From: Rhodobiaceae bacterium
GTDB lineage: Bacteria; Pseudomonadota; Alphaproteobacteria; Rhizobiales; JANQQB01
Reading direction: 5' to 3'
DNA length: 58,937 bases
Assembly (NCBI GenBank): GCA_028285165.1
Contig: JANQQB010000058.1
Coordinates: 1 to 58,937, forward strand
This document shows, piece by piece, positions 6,928 through 17,058 of this stretch. How positions within the stretch are numbered: the stretch's first letter is position 1; every line of letters begins with the position of its first letter. A program made the position numbers and the translations under genes. The notes beneath the pieces are model-generated. The model was given only the letters and a program-made list of their open reading frames with translations, was not told the origin of the DNA and did not search any database.

Positions 6928-9245
6928 GCCGTACCTGCCTGTTTCTGCCGCAGGCCGCTTGGACGCGGCGCTGCGGGTACGACGGGACGTCGGGCAGCCG
7001 CAGATGCGCCGCCCCTATCCAGGTTCAAGCGGAAACTGTTGGCGACAACCAGGATCGAGGACGCAGACATCGCGATGGCGGCCACCAGCGGTGAGGCATG
7101 GCCGGACACCGCGATGGGAATAGCGATACAATTGTAGGCAACGGCAAGGCCGAGATTCTGCCGGACGATACGGCCGGTCTGTCGCGCGACACGAACGGCC
7201 GTGTCGAGGGCACCTAGGGTCTTGCCCGTCAGGACGAGGTCGGCCGACAACCGACCGATATCGGAACCGCTTGCCGGCGCGATCGATACATGGGCAGCGG
7301 CCAGCGCCGGCGCATCGTTGAGACCATCCCCGACAAAAAGAACCTTCCGGCCCTCCTCCTGCAGGGATTCGATGCAGGAAATTTTGTCTTGCGGTGTGAG
7401 CCCGGCCCGCCACTTCGCGATATCAAGGCGTGCCGCTACCGGCGCGACTGCTCCGGCCGTGTCCCCGGACAGAATCCAGGTATCCAGTCCGCTTCCGGCC
7501 AAACGGGCCACCGTCTCGCCAGCATCGGAACGCAAGGTATCGGCCAGGCCAAACCGCATCATCGGTCCGCCTTCGCGGGCGAAACAGACTTCGCTTCCGC
7601 CCTCGCTGGATGCGGCTGGAAGCTCGTTTGGGGCGGCGATCTCGGCGACCCAGCTCCGTCGGCCGAGGCGGGCTATCTTTCCGTCATGGCGGGCCTGCAT
7701 GCCGAAGCCGGCCTCTTCGCTTATGTCGGTAAGTGCCATATACGCGGACGGTTTGCCGGTCTCGGCAATGGCACGCGCCGCCGGATGGACCGAGCGACCG
7801 GCCAGCGCCGTTGCGATGTCGCGATCGCGCGGGCTGCCGCCCGAAACATCGGCAACGCGCAATTGCCCAAGCGTCAGCGTGCCGGTCTTGTCAAACACGA
7901 CCGTGTCGATCTCTTTCAGTTTTTCGAGCGCGGCCCCGTCCTTCACCGGAATACCGGACCGAAACAGCCGGTTGGCGGCCACGACCTGGGCAATCGGGAC
8001 AGCAAGTCCGAGCGCGCACGGACAGGTGATGATCAGAACCGAAATGGCGACGAACAGCGAGGTGCGCCAATCGCCGCCGGTCCATATCATCCAGCCGACA
8101 AAGCTGATGGCGGCCAGAAGATGCACGACAGGCGCATAAATACGGGCAGCCCGGTCGGCGATGCGCACGTAGCGTGACTTGCCTTGTTCGGCCGCCTCCA
8201 TCATTTGCATGATTTCTGCGATGAAGGATTCGGTGGCGACGCGGGTAACGCCGATGCGCAGCGGCGCCGACAGGTTGAGAATGCCGGCTTCCACGTCGAG
8301 GCCCGGACGGGCCGGCGTGGGTTCGCTTTCCCCGGTCACCAGCGACCGATCGAGATCACTGGTGCCTTCTTTGACTTTGCCATCCAGCGGCACGCGTTCG
8401 CCGGCGGCGACGACGATCTCGTCGCCCGGGCCGATATCGCCCAACGGTCGGTAGGACAGGGTGCCGTCGGGCAGGACCAGCGTGGCGCCGCTTGGAATCA
8501 TGCGGGACAGGCGGGTGACTGCGCCGCGCGCCCGTTGGCGCATCATATGATCCAGGTAGCGACCGATCAGCAGAAAGAAAAGCAGCGTGACGGCGGCATC
8601 GAAATAGGCCGCCTTACCGCCTGACATGCTTTCGGCGATGCTGATGCCAAGAGCCAGCAGTACGGCAAGCGAGATCGGCACATCCATGTTGAGACGGGCC
8701 GCTTGTAGGGCGGACAGGGCCGAGGCAAAGAATGGCCGCCCGGCGTAGAGCACGGCCGGGACTGCGATGACACCGGAGATGAGATGGAACAGATCGGCGG
8801 TTTCCGCTGTCGCTCCCGACCAGACAGACACCGACAAGAGCATGATGTTGGCCGCTGCGAATCCGGCGACGGCCAGGCTGAGGAGCAACCGGCGCCCGAC
8901 CGGATCGCCTTCTTCTTTCAGGTTGGCCAGATCAAAGATATCGGCTTCGAAACCGAGATCGGCCAATGCGCCGACAAAATCTGACGGGCCATTGTCCTCA
9001 GGACACCAGCGCACGCTGACACGGCGGGTCGACAGGTTGGCGCGGACGGTGCGCACGCCGGGCAGGCGGGTGAGGCCGGTCTCGATCGCCTTGATGCAGC
9101 CGACGCAATGCATGGCAGGCACCAGAAAATCGCTTTGTACACACGTATCGTCGGTCTTGTGCGAGGCGGCCAGCAGGCGTTCGCGTTCAAGCCGGGTGCG
9201 GATGGCCGCTTCGTCGGGCCGTGCTTCCATGCCGCAGCAGGTCAT
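6924..9245 (-). CDS. ccoI: Copper-translocating P-type ATPase CcoI/FixI
   Basis: 773 residues. An N-terminal heavy-metal-associated domain carries MHCVGC (Cys47, Cys50). The P1B-ATPase core has TGES (about 304-307), the ion-binding CPC in a membrane helix (408-410), the phosphorylation site DKTGT (Asp452) and a late GDGLNDAPAL hinge motif. In cbb3 clusters this pump supplies copper for the CcoN active site. It overlaps ccoH by four bases at its start and ccoS by four at its end, indicating coupled translation. The sixth-membrane-helix CPC and the operon context separate it from general copper exporters. Confidence 0.95.
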   Translation of the reverse strand: MTCCGMEARPDEAAIRTRLERERLLAASHKTDDTCVQSDFLVPAMHCVGCIKAIETGLTRLPGVRTVRANLSTRRVSVRWCPEDNGPSDFVGALADLGFEADIFDLANLKEEGDPVGRRLLLSLAVAGFAAANIMLLSVSVWSGATAETADLFHLISGVIAVPAVLYAGRPFFASALSALQAARLNMDVPISLAVLLALGISIAESMSGGKAAYFDAAVTLLFFLLIGRYLDHMMRQRARGAVTRLSRMIPSGATLVLPDGTLSYRPLGDIGPGDEIVVAAGERVPLDGKVKEGTSDLDRSLVTGESEPTPARPGLDVEAGILNLSAPLRIGVTRVATESFIAEIMQMMEAAEQGKSRYVRIADRAARIYAPVVHLLAAISFVGWMIWTGGDWRTSLFVAISVLIITCPCALGLAVPIAQVVAANRLFRSGIPVKDGAALEKLKEIDTVVFDKTGTLTLGQLRVADVSGGSPRDRDIATALAGRSVHPAARAIAETGKPSAYMALTDISEEAGFGMQARHDGKIARLGRRSWVAEIAAPNELPAASSEGGSEVCFAREGGPMMRFGLADTLRSDAGETVARLAGSGLDTWILSGDTAGAVAPVAARLDIAKWRAGLTPQDKISCIESLQEEGRKVLFVGDGLNDAPALAAAHVSIAPASGSDIGRLSADLVLTGKTLGALDTAVRVARQTGRIVRQNLGLAVAYNCIAIPIAVSGHASPLVAAIAMSASSILVVANSFRLNLDRGGASAAARRPVVPAAPRPSGLRQKQAGTA

Positions 9246-9760
9246 TGTTTTGCAATCCCGTTTGCCGCCTCGTCCTGGCCCACGGTGATACGTGCTTCGA
9301 TCCGGTACGGGCCCTGTTCATGGTTTCCGGTCACGGCAACCTGCCAAACGCCGGGTCCAAGCGGATCCTTTGCCCAATACAGACCGTCGGACCGATAGGT
9401 CAGCGCGACTTCATGGTCCATCGCTTCGTAGGCCGGACGGCCGATCTCGGCACTGGCGTCCGTGAGATGGACCGGGGCACCGTCCTTGTCCGTCAGCTTG
9501 AATTCGATGCTGCCGTCCCGATAGTCGATCGTTGCCTGCCATTGCCGGGCCGCCTGTTCGCGGGAAGCCGCCAGACGTTCATTGTATTGTTGCGAGGCGA
9601 CATAGGAATTGCGCACGACCAGGCCGGTCCAGGATTGTGAGGCGAACGTCGCCATGGTCAGGTTGACGGCAATGATCACGCCGAAGAAGCAGAGCATGGC
9701 AATCAGCATATGCTTGCCTGTGAACGGGTGCTCGTCGCTGAAGGCAAACGGGCTTTTCAT
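9242..9760 (-). CDS. ccoH: cbb3 oxidase assembly protein CcoH/FixH
   Basis: 172 residues from the ATG at 9760, which is preceded by a GAGGAAAC ribosome-binding site. The start MKSPFAFSDEHPFTGKHMLIA is followed by one membrane helix (about 18-38) and a periplasmic FixH domain including NSYVASQQYNERLAA, the family's most conserved block. CcoH associates with the assembling cbb3 complex. The gene sits between ccoG and ccoI, as usual, with a four-base overlap with ccoI. Confidence 0.93.
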   Translation of the reverse strand: MKSPFAFSDEHPFTGKHMLIAMLCFFGVIIAVNLTMATFASQSWTGLVVRNSYVASQQYNERLAASREQAARQWQATIDYRDGSIEFKLTDKDGAPVHLTDASAEIGRPAYEAMDHEVALTYRSDGLYWAKDPLGPGVWQVAVTGNHEQGPYRIEARITVGQDEAANGIAKQ

Positions 9761-9785
9761 GGCGATGTTTCCTCCTTGACCTGTG

Positions 9786-11336
9786 TTACTGGGGCGCTTC
9801 GAACCGGGTATCGGCCCGGGCGCTTTCTGCACCGTCGGCCTCGCGCACGACGATGGTAAAGTCGGTGATGGTCGCTTCGATCGCATCCGCGGGCACCGTG
9901 ATGAAGGCGCGCACGTTGCGAAGTTGATTGGCTTCCACGGGTACGCGCCATTCCGCGCCTTGCGGCTGATCGATGCCGGTCAGCCGCAGAGATGCGCCCG
10001 GCAGTCCTTCCAGCGTGACCAGGAAACTGCGCGGTTCGATGCGCATGTTCAGGATCTTGAGCTGGTAGCCGTTGCGGATCGATCCGTCGCTGAGCCGCAC
10101 GTAGACCGGATTGCGGTCGCGCAACACGTTGACGTCGAGGCGGTCGCGCACGAACAACGCCGTCAACAATGCCAGGCCGATGGCGCAGTATATGGCGGTA
10201 TAGATGAGGGTGCGTGGCCGGATCACATGCCGCCAGTTGAACGGGCCGGTGTCGGTCGACAATCTGCCGTCCGGCGTGCGGATGCGCGTCGGATCGATGG
10301 GCGCGGCCGGATCGCCGCCGGTCGCCAGCGCCATGTTACGACTATAGGTGTCGAGGGTGGCATAGGAGATCAGGCCCTTGTCCCGGCCGACCTTCTCCAT
10401 GACGCCATCGCACGCGTCGATGCACAGGGCGCAGGTGATGCATTCCAATTGCTGGCCGTCGCGAATGTCGATGCCCATCGGACAAACGGCGACGCAGGCA
10501 TTGCAGTCGACGCAATCGCCGACAACCTCACCGGCCGCCGCGGACTTCTTTGCGTGCCGCGTGCGTGGCTCGCCGCGCCAATCGTTGTAGGTGACGGTCA
10601 GCGAGTGCTCGTCGAGCATGGCGGCCTGAACCCGCGGCCACGGGCACATATAGGTGCAGACCTGCTCGCGCATCAGGCCGCCGAAAACGTAGGTCGTGGC
10701 GGTCAGGATTGCGACGGTGATGTAGGCGATCGGATGGGCCTGACTGGTGATGAAATCCCAGGCGAGCGTCGGAGCGTCCGCAAAATAAAAGATCCACGCG
10801 CCGCCGGTCGCCACGCCGATCAGCAGCCAGACCACATGTTTGGCTGTGCGTTTTGCGACCTTGGACGAGGTCCACGGCGCCTTGTCGAGACGGATCCGGG
10901 CATTGCGGTCGCCTTCGAAGAACCGTTCGACCACCAGGAAAAGGTCGACCCAGACGGTCTGCGGACAGGTGTATCCGCACCAGGCCCGGCCGACCGTGGA
11001 GGTGACCAGGAACAGGCCGATACCGGCCATGACCAGCATGCCCGCAACAAAGAAGAATTCGTGCGGCCAGATCTCGATGAAAAAGAAGTAGAACCGCCGA
11101 TTGGCCATATCGACCAGCACGGCCTGGTCCGGGGCATAGGGACCGCGGTCCCAGCGCAGCCAGGGCGTGATGTAGTAGATGCCGAGCGTCACCGCCATGA
11201 TGATCCATTTGAGCGACCGGAAATACCCGGTCGCCCGCTTTGGATGGATCTTCTGCCGGGCCGCATAAAGCTGTCTGTTCTGCTTTGAATTGACGGCTTC
11301 GGCATCAAAGGTTTCGACGGCAGTTTCGCTCGCCAT
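9786..11336 (-). CDS. ccoG: CcoG/FixG, membrane polyferredoxin for cbb3 assembly
   Basis: 516 residues. It starts with a soluble lead containing RQKIHPKRATGYFRSLKW, then membrane helices, the CGYTCPQTVW and CTYMCPWPR cysteine pairs, and two ferredoxin-like 4Fe-4S motifs: CVDCNACVAVCPMGIDIR and CITCALCIDACD. The C-terminal third is an Ig-like periplasmic domain. CcoG has been described as a cupric reductase delivering Cu(I) for cbb3 biogenesis. It lies 33 bases after ccoP and 25 before ccoH, in the conserved ccoNOQP-GHIS order. Confidence 0.95.
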   Translation of the reverse strand: MASETAVETFDAEAVNSKQNRQLYAARQKIHPKRATGYFRSLKWIIMAVTLGIYYITPWLRWDRGPYAPDQAVLVDMANRRFYFFFIEIWPHEFFFVAGMLVMAGIGLFLVTSTVGRAWCGYTCPQTVWVDLFLVVERFFEGDRNARIRLDKAPWTSSKVAKRTAKHVVWLLIGVATGGAWIFYFADAPTLAWDFITSQAHPIAYITVAILTATTYVFGGLMREQVCTYMCPWPRVQAAMLDEHSLTVTYNDWRGEPRTRHAKKSAAAGEVVGDCVDCNACVAVCPMGIDIRDGQQLECITCALCIDACDGVMEKVGRDKGLISYATLDTYSRNMALATGGDPAAPIDPTRIRTPDGRLSTDTGPFNWRHVIRPRTLIYTAIYCAIGLALLTALFVRDRLDVNVLRDRNPVYVRLSDGSIRNGYQLKILNMRIEPRSFLVTLEGLPGASLRLTGIDQPQGAEWRVPVEANQLRNVRAFITVPADAIEATITDFTIVVREADGAESARADTRFEAPQ

Positions 11337-11369
11337 GGCAGCTCCGGTCCAGGCTGTGAGAGGTCGCGT

Positions 11370-12254
11370 TTACTCTTCCGCGGGCGGTTCTTCGCCACCG
11401 CCCAGACTGTGCACATAAAGGGCCAATTGTTTGACCGAGGCTTCACCCAGCCGTGCGCCCCAGGGCGGCATCACGCCATGCCTGGGCTGTGCGATCTGCA
11501 GGGCGATCTCATCCGCGGTCCCGCCATACAGCCACAGGGCATCGGACAGACGCGGCGCGCCGAAATCACGACCGCCTTCGCCGGCTTCGCCGTGGCAGGC
11601 CGCACAGTTTTCCGCATAGGGCTCGGCACCGCGGGCGGCGGCCTCCGCATTGTGGTCAAGGCTGGCGAGCTGCATCACGTACTGGGTGATGTCGCTGATT
11701 TGCGCGCGTTCAAGCAGCCCGTCTCCGAAGGCGGGCATTTCTGAAAACCGCGCTTCGTCGTCATCCTGGTTGCGCACACCGTGTTTGATGGTGACGTAAA
11801 GCGCATCCAGATGGCCGCCCCAGATCCAGTCGTCGTCGTTCAGGTTGGGATAGCCCGGTGCGCCCTGGGCGCCCGATCCGTGGCATTGCGAACAATTCAC
11901 CTTGTAGAGGGATTCGCCGCCGGCGACGGCAAAGCGCAGAAGGTCTTCATCCTTTCGGATGTCCTCGAGCGGCGTGGTTTCAATGCGCGTCAGCCGGTCT
12001 GCGTTCGCCTCACGAACCGCGGCCAATTCCTGTTCCACGACCTGGCGGTTGGTGACGCCGGAAATGCCCATCGTCGAACCTTCGATGAGGGGAATGGCCG
12101 GATAGTAAAGCATGTAGCCCACAGACCAGATGATGGTCGCATAGAAGGTCCACAGCCACCAGCGGGGCAGGGGCGTGTTGAGTTCCTTGATCCCGTCCCA
12201 TTCGTGACCGGTCGTTTCTGTGCCGCTAATCTCGTCAACTTCATTGGTCGCCAT
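11370..12254 (-). CDS. ccoP: cbb3 oxidase subunit III, diheme cytochrome c CcoP
   Basis: 294 residues. The cytoplasmic N-terminus holds HEWDGIKELNTPLPRWWLWTFY, the invariant CcoP block before its membrane anchor. Two periplasmic heme sites follow: CSQCH (121-125) and CAACH (217-221). Axial methionine candidates lie in EMPAFG and VMPPWG. CcoP feeds electrons from cytochrome c to the CcoN/CcoO core. It starts four bases after the ccoQ stop. Confidence 0.96.
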   Translation of the reverse strand: MATNEVDEISGTETTGHEWDGIKELNTPLPRWWLWTFYATIIWSVGYMLYYPAIPLIEGSTMGISGVTNRQVVEQELAAVREANADRLTRIETTPLEDIRKDEDLLRFAVAGGESLYKVNCSQCHGSGAQGAPGYPNLNDDDWIWGGHLDALYVTIKHGVRNQDDDEARFSEMPAFGDGLLERAQISDITQYVMQLASLDHNAEAAARGAEPYAENCAACHGEAGEGGRDFGAPRLSDALWLYGGTADEIALQIAQPRHGVMPPWGARLGEASVKQLALYVHSLGGGEEPPAEE

Positions 12255-12258
12255 GGGA

Positions 12259-12408
12259 TCAGTCCTCTTTCAGCGGTATCTGCGCATTCTCGTCGGCGGT
12301 GCGTTTGCTGCCCGGCCGGAAGGTGAAAATCACGATGGCGACAAAGACGACCACCAGGTAGAGCAAGCCCCAGGAATCCGCAGCCTGGCGCAGGGTTTCG
12401 TAATCCAT
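12259..12408 (-). CDS. ccoQ: cbb3 oxidase small subunit CcoQ
   Basis: 49 residues: MDYETLRQAADSWGLLYLVV, a continuing membrane helix (VFVAIVIFTF), then a polar tail ending PLKED. Single-helix CcoQ proteins of this size sit between ccoO and ccoP and stabilise the complex. An AGGAGG ribosome-binding site precedes the ATG. Confidence 0.94.
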   Translation of the reverse strand: MDYETLRQAADSWGLLYLVVVFVAIVIFTFRPGSKRTADENAQIPLKED

Positions 12409-12420
12409 TGATCAATCCTC

Positions 12421-13155
12421 CTAGCGCAGGTTTTCTTCGGCTTGGTAGGTTTCGAAATCGACCAGCGTGCCGAGCATCTGCAGATAGGCGACAAGCGCGT
12501 CCATCTCGGTCAGATTGGCCGCATCGCCATCGAAATTGCTGACGACCGCCTTCGGATAGCGTTCGCCGACGGCATCGGCTCCGTCGCTGTCGGGATTGGC
12601 CTGGGCACGCATGTCGGTGAGCGCGTTTTCAACCATTTCGTCGGTGTACGGCACGCCGACGGCCCGATTGGCGGACAGTCTTGCGGCGATGTCGTCGGCC
12701 TTCAACTGGGTTGTGGCCAGAAAGGCGTAGCTCGGCATGATCGATTCGGGCACGACGCTCTTGGGGTCGATGAGGTGGGCGACGTGCCAATCATCCGAAT
12801 AACGCCCACCCACCCGGGCCAGATCCGGCCCGGTGCGCTTCGACCCCCATTGGAACGGGTGGTCGTACATGCTTTCGGCAGCCAGGGAATAATGCCCGTA
12901 GCGTTCCACTTCGTCGCGGAACGGGCGGATCATCTGACTGTGGCAGACATAACATCCCTCACGGATGTAGATGTCGCGTCCCGCCAGTTCCAGCGGTGAG
13001 TAGGGACGCATGCCTTCGACCTTTTCGATCGTGTTCTTGACGTAGAATAGAGGCACGATCTCGACGATGCCGCCGATCAGAACGACCACCAGCGACAACA
13101 CCATAAGAAGGCTGACATTGCGCTCGATCTTGGCGTGGCTTTTCAGGATCTGCAT
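12421..13155 (-). CDS. ccoO: cbb3 oxidase subunit II, monoheme cytochrome c CcoO
   Basis: 244 residues. An N-terminal membrane anchor (about 15-38) is followed by [18 protein letters not shown], with the heme attached at Cys68-His72, and by the CcoO blocks [19 protein letters not shown] and PSYAFL, whose region supplies the axial methionine. It transfers electrons from CcoP to CcoN. Six bases separate it from the ccoN stop and twelve from ccoQ. Confidence 0.96.
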   Translation of the reverse strand: MQILKSHAKIERNVSLLMVLSLVVVLIGGIVEIVPLFYVKNTIEKVEGMRPYSPLELAGRDIYIREGCYVCHSQMIRPFRDEVERYGHYSLAAESMYDHPFQWGSKRTGPDLARVGGRYSDDWHVAHLIDPKSVVPESIMPSYAFLATTQLKADDIAARLSANRAVGVPYTDEMVENALTDMRAQANPDSDGADAVGERYPKAVVSNFDGDAANLTEMDALVAYLQMLGTLVDFETYQAEENLR

Positions 13156-13160
13156 GGTTC

Positions 13161-14807
13161 TTACTCCGCGGGAACGGGGGCCGCACCGGTGGCGCCCATG
13201 GGCACTTCGTCGCGCAGGTCGCCACGGATCGTGCGGGTGATGTTGTAGGCCATGATGAGCGCTCCGATCAGGTAGAGCAGGCCACCGAACATGCGCATGA
13301 CATATTCAGGATGGATGGCCGTCACGGTCTCGATGAAGGAGTTCACGAGGAAACCCTGATCGTCGTATTCACGCCACATCAGGCCCTGGGTGATGCCGGC
13401 CACCCACATCACGGCGGCGTAGATCACGATGCCGATTGTGGCGAGCCAGAGATGCCAGTTCACCAGGCGCAGCGAATACAGCCGCTCGCGGTTCCACAAT
13501 TTCGGCACCAGGTAGTAGACCGCGCCGAAGGAGATCATGCCGACCCAGCCGAGCGCGCCGGAATGCACGTGGCCGATCGTCCAGTCGGTGTAGTGCGACA
13601 GCGAATTGACCGACTTGATGGACATCATCGGACCTTCAAAGGTCGACATGCCGTAAAACGCGATGGACAGGACGAACATGCGCAGGATCGGGTCGGTGCG
13701 CAGCTTGTCCCAGGCGCCGGACAAGGTCATCAGGCCGTTGATCATGCCGCCCCAGGACGGCATCCACAGCATGATCGAGAACACCATGCCCAGCGTCTGC
13801 GCCCAATCAGGGAGCGCGGTGTAATGCAGGTGGTGGGGCCCGGCCCAGATGTACAGGAAGATCAGCGCCCAGAAGTGGATGATCGACAGGCGGTAGGAAT
13901 AGACCGGCCGGCCGGCCTGTTTCGGCACGAAATAGTACATCATGCCGAGGAAGCCTGCGGTCAGGAAGAAGCCGACCGCGTTATGGCCGTACCACCATTG
14001 TGTGAGGGCGTCCTGAACGCCTGAAAAGGCGGAATAGCTCTTGGCGCCAAGGAACGAGACCGGGACGGCCAGGTTGTTCACCACGTGAAGCATGGCAATG
14101 GTGATGATGAAGGCCAGATAGAACCAGTTCGCCACGTAGATGTGCGGTTCCTTGCGCTTCATCAGCGTGCCGACGAAGACGATCAGATAGGCGACCCAGA
14201 CCACCGTCAGCCACAGATCGACATACCATTCGGGTTCGGCGTATTCGCGGGACTGGGTGATGCCGAGCACGTACCCGGTGGCCGCGAGCACGATGAACGC
14301 CTGGTAGCCCCAGAACACGAACCAGGCCGTGCCGTTGCTGAACAGATTGGCGCGGCAGGTGCGTTGCACCACGTAGAAGGAGGTGGCGAGCAGGGCATTG
14401 CCGCCGAATGCAAAAATCACGGCCGAGGTGTGGACCGGACGCAGCCTGCCGAAGTTCAGATAGGGCTCGATGTTGAGCTCCGGCCAAGCCAGTTGCGCGG
14501 CGATCAGCACGCCGACCAGAAGACCGACGACACCCCAGAACATGGTGGCGATCACGCCGTATCGCACAACGCCATCGTCGTAGTCCGGCCGGGCGTCCCC
14601 GCCAGCCGCCACGGCGACCGTCTGATCGGGCGTCTGTCCGGCCGCGGAGAAGTCCATGCGCCGGAAAATGAAGATCGAACTTCCGAGCAGAATGAGCAGA
14701 ACAATCCAGGCGTGTGCCTGAAACAGGGAATCATGCGCGAATGCTGCGCCCATCAAAGCGAACAGCGAGCCGATGAGCAGCGCGATGAGAAGGAAACCGT
14801 TATTCAT
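13161..14807 (-). CDS. ccoN: cbb3 oxidase catalytic subunit I CcoN
   Basis: 548 residues from the internal ATG at 14807 ([13 protein letters not shown]). About fourteen membrane helices are visible, with the copper/heme ligand blocks [11 protein letters not shown] and [15 protein letters not shown] and the [14 protein letters not shown] block that binds heme. This is the terminal oxidase core that reduces oxygen and pumps protons at low oxygen tension. An upstream in-frame ATG at 14861 would add 18 residues. I reject it because it lies only about 34 bases from the centre of an FNR box, over the expected -10 region, and has no ribosome-binding site; the 14807 ATG follows a GGGG stretch at suitable spacing. 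Confidence 0.96.
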   Translation of the reverse strand: MNNGFLLIALLIGSLFALMGAAFAHDSLFQAHAWIVLLILLGSSIFIFRRMDFSAAGQTPDQTVAVAAGGDARPDYDDGVVRYGVIATMFWGVVGLLVGVLIAAQLAWPELNIEPYLNFGRLRPVHTSAVIFAFGGNALLATSFYVVQRTCRANLFSNGTAWFVFWGYQAFIVLAATGYVLGITQSREYAEPEWYVDLWLTVVWVAYLIVFVGTLMKRKEPHIYVANWFYLAFIITIAMLHVVNNLAVPVSFLGAKSYSAFSGVQDALTQWWYGHNAVGFFLTAGFLGMMYYFVPKQAGRPVYSYRLSIIHFWALIFLYIWAGPHHLHYTALPDWAQTLGMVFSIMLWMPSWGGMINGLMTLSGAWDKLRTDPILRMFVLSIAFYGMSTFEGPMMSIKSVNSLSHYTDWTIGHVHSGALGWVGMISFGAVYYLVPKLWNRERLYSLRLVNWHLWLATIGIVIYAAVMWVAGITQGLMWREYDDQGFLVNSFIETVTAIHPEYVMRMFGGLLYLIGALIMAYNITRTIRGDLRDEVPMGATGAAPVPAE

Positions 14808-14887
14808 GTCTGGAGCCCCAAGAAAAAATGCCCGGAACGGGCGGGCGTATGCCAGAATCATGCTGCGGACTTATGGGCGCTACCGTA

Positions 14888-14901
14888 TTGATCCAGATCA
14901 A
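14888..14901. promoter_or_regulatory. FNR/FixK-type anaerobox for the cco operon
   Basis: TTGAT-CCAG-ATCAA is a perfect FNR/FixK consensus palindrome. For a class II site centred at -41.5, transcription towards ccoN would start near 14853. A -10-like CATGAT lies at 14862-14857 on the minus strand, 54 to 46 bases upstream of the chosen ccoN start. Oxygen-responsive control of cco operons by FNR or FixK is well established. Confidence 0.85.
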
Positions 14902-14992
14902 GAGGGCCGGCATTCATGCTGCGGTGCGGCATAATGTGCGCGCAACCTCAGGGCGACTACTCTCAGAATCGATTGCCGGTTCGGTTCGAGTT

Positions 14993-16252
14993 TTAGACGA
15001 GACCCCCGATCTCGCGGATCGTGTCCCTGATCGCGGAAGCGTCGGCATCGCGCCGTGCAGCCGCGACACCGGCGGCCTCGCCGCTGGCGAAACCGGTCCC
15101 CATCACGCGGACGGATCCGTAGGCGGTCGCATCGGCGCCGATGACACGGCCGGCGTAATACAGGTTGTCGAGACCGCGGGCGCGCAGGGCATCAAGCGGG
15201 ATGTGCGCATAGCCGTCGCCGCCGACGGGGATGTAGACCGGTTTGCCGGCCTCGCCGTGCAATTCGGCCGGCCAGGCCGCACGCGCGACGCCGTCGGCAC
15301 GCTGCCGGCCGGTGCGCAGATCCTCGCCGGTCATTTCATACCGAGCCTCGGGGTGGCGGCTTTCACGAATGCCGATCTGTGGCCCGGTCTGGACCAGATG
15401 ACAGGCTTCGAATCCCGCAACCTCGCGGCGCAGGAGCGCCACGTAATCATGGGCCGCGGCGCGCATGGTCCGTTCGGCCTCAGAAATCGTCCGTGACGAT
15501 AGATCGCCGAGCGGCAGGTCGATGATCATCCACCACATGTCGCCGCTGCCCGGCAGGCGCGTGTAAATGCCGCCGTCCGTGCGCGCACTCGGGTAAGCGC
15601 CGCCTTCCTGCGCATAGCGTGCCAGCGCCGCGACGAGTGCCGCCCGATCGATGGTCATGTCGTGGGCGAGGCCACCGATGCGGATCGGGGCGGTCGCCGC
15701 CTGGAGATGGCCCGTTTCGTCGCCGACGCGATGGGCGAGACCGGCAACCAGGGCAAGGTTCGCGTCGCCGGTCGCATCGACGAAGGCTTCGGCGACAATT
15801 CGGCTGCGTCCGTCCATGCCGGCGGCGACGACGGATTCGATCGCGTGGGCGGTACGGCTGGCCGCGGCCACGCGGGTATGCAGCAGGACATCGACACCAT
15901 GGTCGGCAAGCACACGGTCAAGGGCCCGTTTCACGCCTTCCGGTTCGAGCAGAATGATCCAGTTGCCGGTTGTCTCGGATCGGAACGGCTGGCCGTCCAT
16001 GCCGAGCCGCCGCAATTCGTCGCGCACGAGATAGGCCGCGCCGGCGATTGCCGGGATCGGATCCGGGCCCTGCTGAAAGAAGCCGCAATAGGCGAGCACC
16101 TGCGAATGCGTCGCGGCGCCGCCCAGAAAACCGTATTTCTCGATCAGGCAGGTCCGGGCGCCGGCGCGTGCAGCGCCGAGCGCTGCGCCGACGCCGCCCG
16201 CGCCGCCGCCGGCAACCACTACGTCGTATTCGGATTCCGCCTTGCGGCTCAT
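14993..16252 (-). CDS. FAD-dependent oxidoreductase, FAD_oxidored family
   Basis: 419 residues. The dinucleotide fold is at the start (YDVVVAGGGAGGVGAALGAARAG), followed by EKYGFLGGAATHSQV, an FDATGDAN-like motif (FVDATGDANLALVAG), and a C-terminal FAD motif (YYAGRVIGADATAYGSVRVMGTGFASGEAAGVAAA). This matches the FAD_oxidored (PF12831-type) flavoproteins, many of unknown substrate. Its start overlaps the permease stop (ATGA), so it is the last gene of an ABC-transport operon and probably acts on the imported compound. No substrate can be named. Confidence 0.82.
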   Translation of the reverse strand: MSRKAESEYDVVVAGGGAGGVGAALGAARAGARTCLIEKYGFLGGAATHSQVLAYCGFFQQGPDPIPAIAGAAYLVRDELRRLGMDGQPFRSETTGNWIILLEPEGVKRALDRVLADHGVDVLLHTRVAAASRTAHAIESVVAAGMDGRSRIVAEAFVDATGDANLALVAGLAHRVGDETGHLQAATAPIRIGGLAHDMTIDRAALVAALARYAQEGGAYPSARTDGGIYTRLPGSGDMWWMIIDLPLGDLSSRTISEAERTMRAAAHDYVALLRREVAGFEACHLVQTGPQIGIRESRHPEARYEMTGEDLRTGRQRADGVARAAWPAELHGEAGKPVYIPVGGDGYAHIPLDALRARGLDNLYYAGRVIGADATAYGSVRVMGTGFASGEAAGVAAARRDADASAIRDTIREIGGLV

Positions 16253-17058
16253 ACCCGCCAGCCGAGCAACCGGTTCTCGATCGCGCCGATTGCCGTGCTG
16301 AGCACGACGCCCATGATCGACAGGATGGTCACGCCGGCAAACAGGCGTTCCAGATCGTAAAGCGATCCGGCTTCCAGGATGTAGGCGCCGACACCGTATT
16401 CCGCACCGAGCATTTCTGCAGCGACTAGCAGAATGATCGCGATCGCGAGGCTGACCCGCAGGCCGGACAGAATGCCGGGCATCGCGCCGGGCAGCACGAT
16501 CTTGGTGACGATCGACGTCCAGGACAGGCTGAAACTCTGGCCCATGCGGATCAGCGTGCGGTCGACATTGTCGACCGCGCCATAGGTCGCGACCACGGTC
16601 GGCGTGAACGTGCCAAACGCGATGAGCGCGTATTTCGAGGCTTCGTCAATTCCGAACCAGATGACGAAGAGCGGCAAGAGCGCAATCTTGGGGATCGGGA
16701 AGATCGCCGCGACAAGCGGCACAAGGCCGGCGCGGATGAAGGAAAACAGTCCGATCAGCACCCCGACGCCGATGCCAAGCGAGGCGCCGATCGCCGCGCC
16801 AATGAAAAGCCGAGACAGCGAGGGCAAGAGGTGTTTCCACAAGAGACCCGTCGTCCACAAATCGACAAACGTGGACACCACGTCCGACGGGCGCGGCATG
16901 GTGAGCGCGGAAATGAAGCCCAGCCGGGTGCCGAATTCCAGAAAGACGATCAGCACGACAAAAACCAGCGGGCCGACCCAGCGTTTCGCCTTCGGCGCAA
17001 AACCGCCGCCGCGAAAGACAACCGTGCGCTCGACGGGAGAGAGGGCGGTTTCAGACAT
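16249..17058 (-). CDS. TauC/SsuC-type ABC transporter permease
   Basis: 269 residues with about six membrane helices and the cytoplasmic EAA-like loop around SFSLSWTSIVTKIVLPGAMPGILSGLR, the ABC-docking segment of the nitrate/sulfonate/taurine (TauT) permease family. It forms the inner-membrane channel with the overlapping ATPase gene (8-base overlap) and the substrate-binding protein two genes upstream. Substrates of this family include taurine, sulfonates, pyrimidine precursors and aromatic carboxylates, so the ligand stays open. Confidence 0.92.
   Translation of the reverse strand: MSETALSPVERTVVFRGGGFAPKAKRWVGPLVFVVLIVFLEFGTRLGFISALTMPRPSDVVSTFVDLWTTGLLWKHLLPSLSRLFIGAAIGASLGIGVGVLIGLFSFIRAGLVPLVAAIFPIPKIALLPLFVIWFGIDEASKYALIAFGTFTPTVVATYGAVDNVDRTLIRMGQSFSLSWTSIVTKIVLPGAMPGILSGLRVSLAIAIILLVAAEMLGAEYGVGAYILEAGSLYDLERLFAGVTILSIMGVVLSTAIGAIENRLLGWRV

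Noticed and set aside
12408-12415. TTGATCAA near the ccoQ start, resembling an FNR site.
   Set aside because: Lacks the four-base centre of the FNR/FixK consensus and lies inside the operon.
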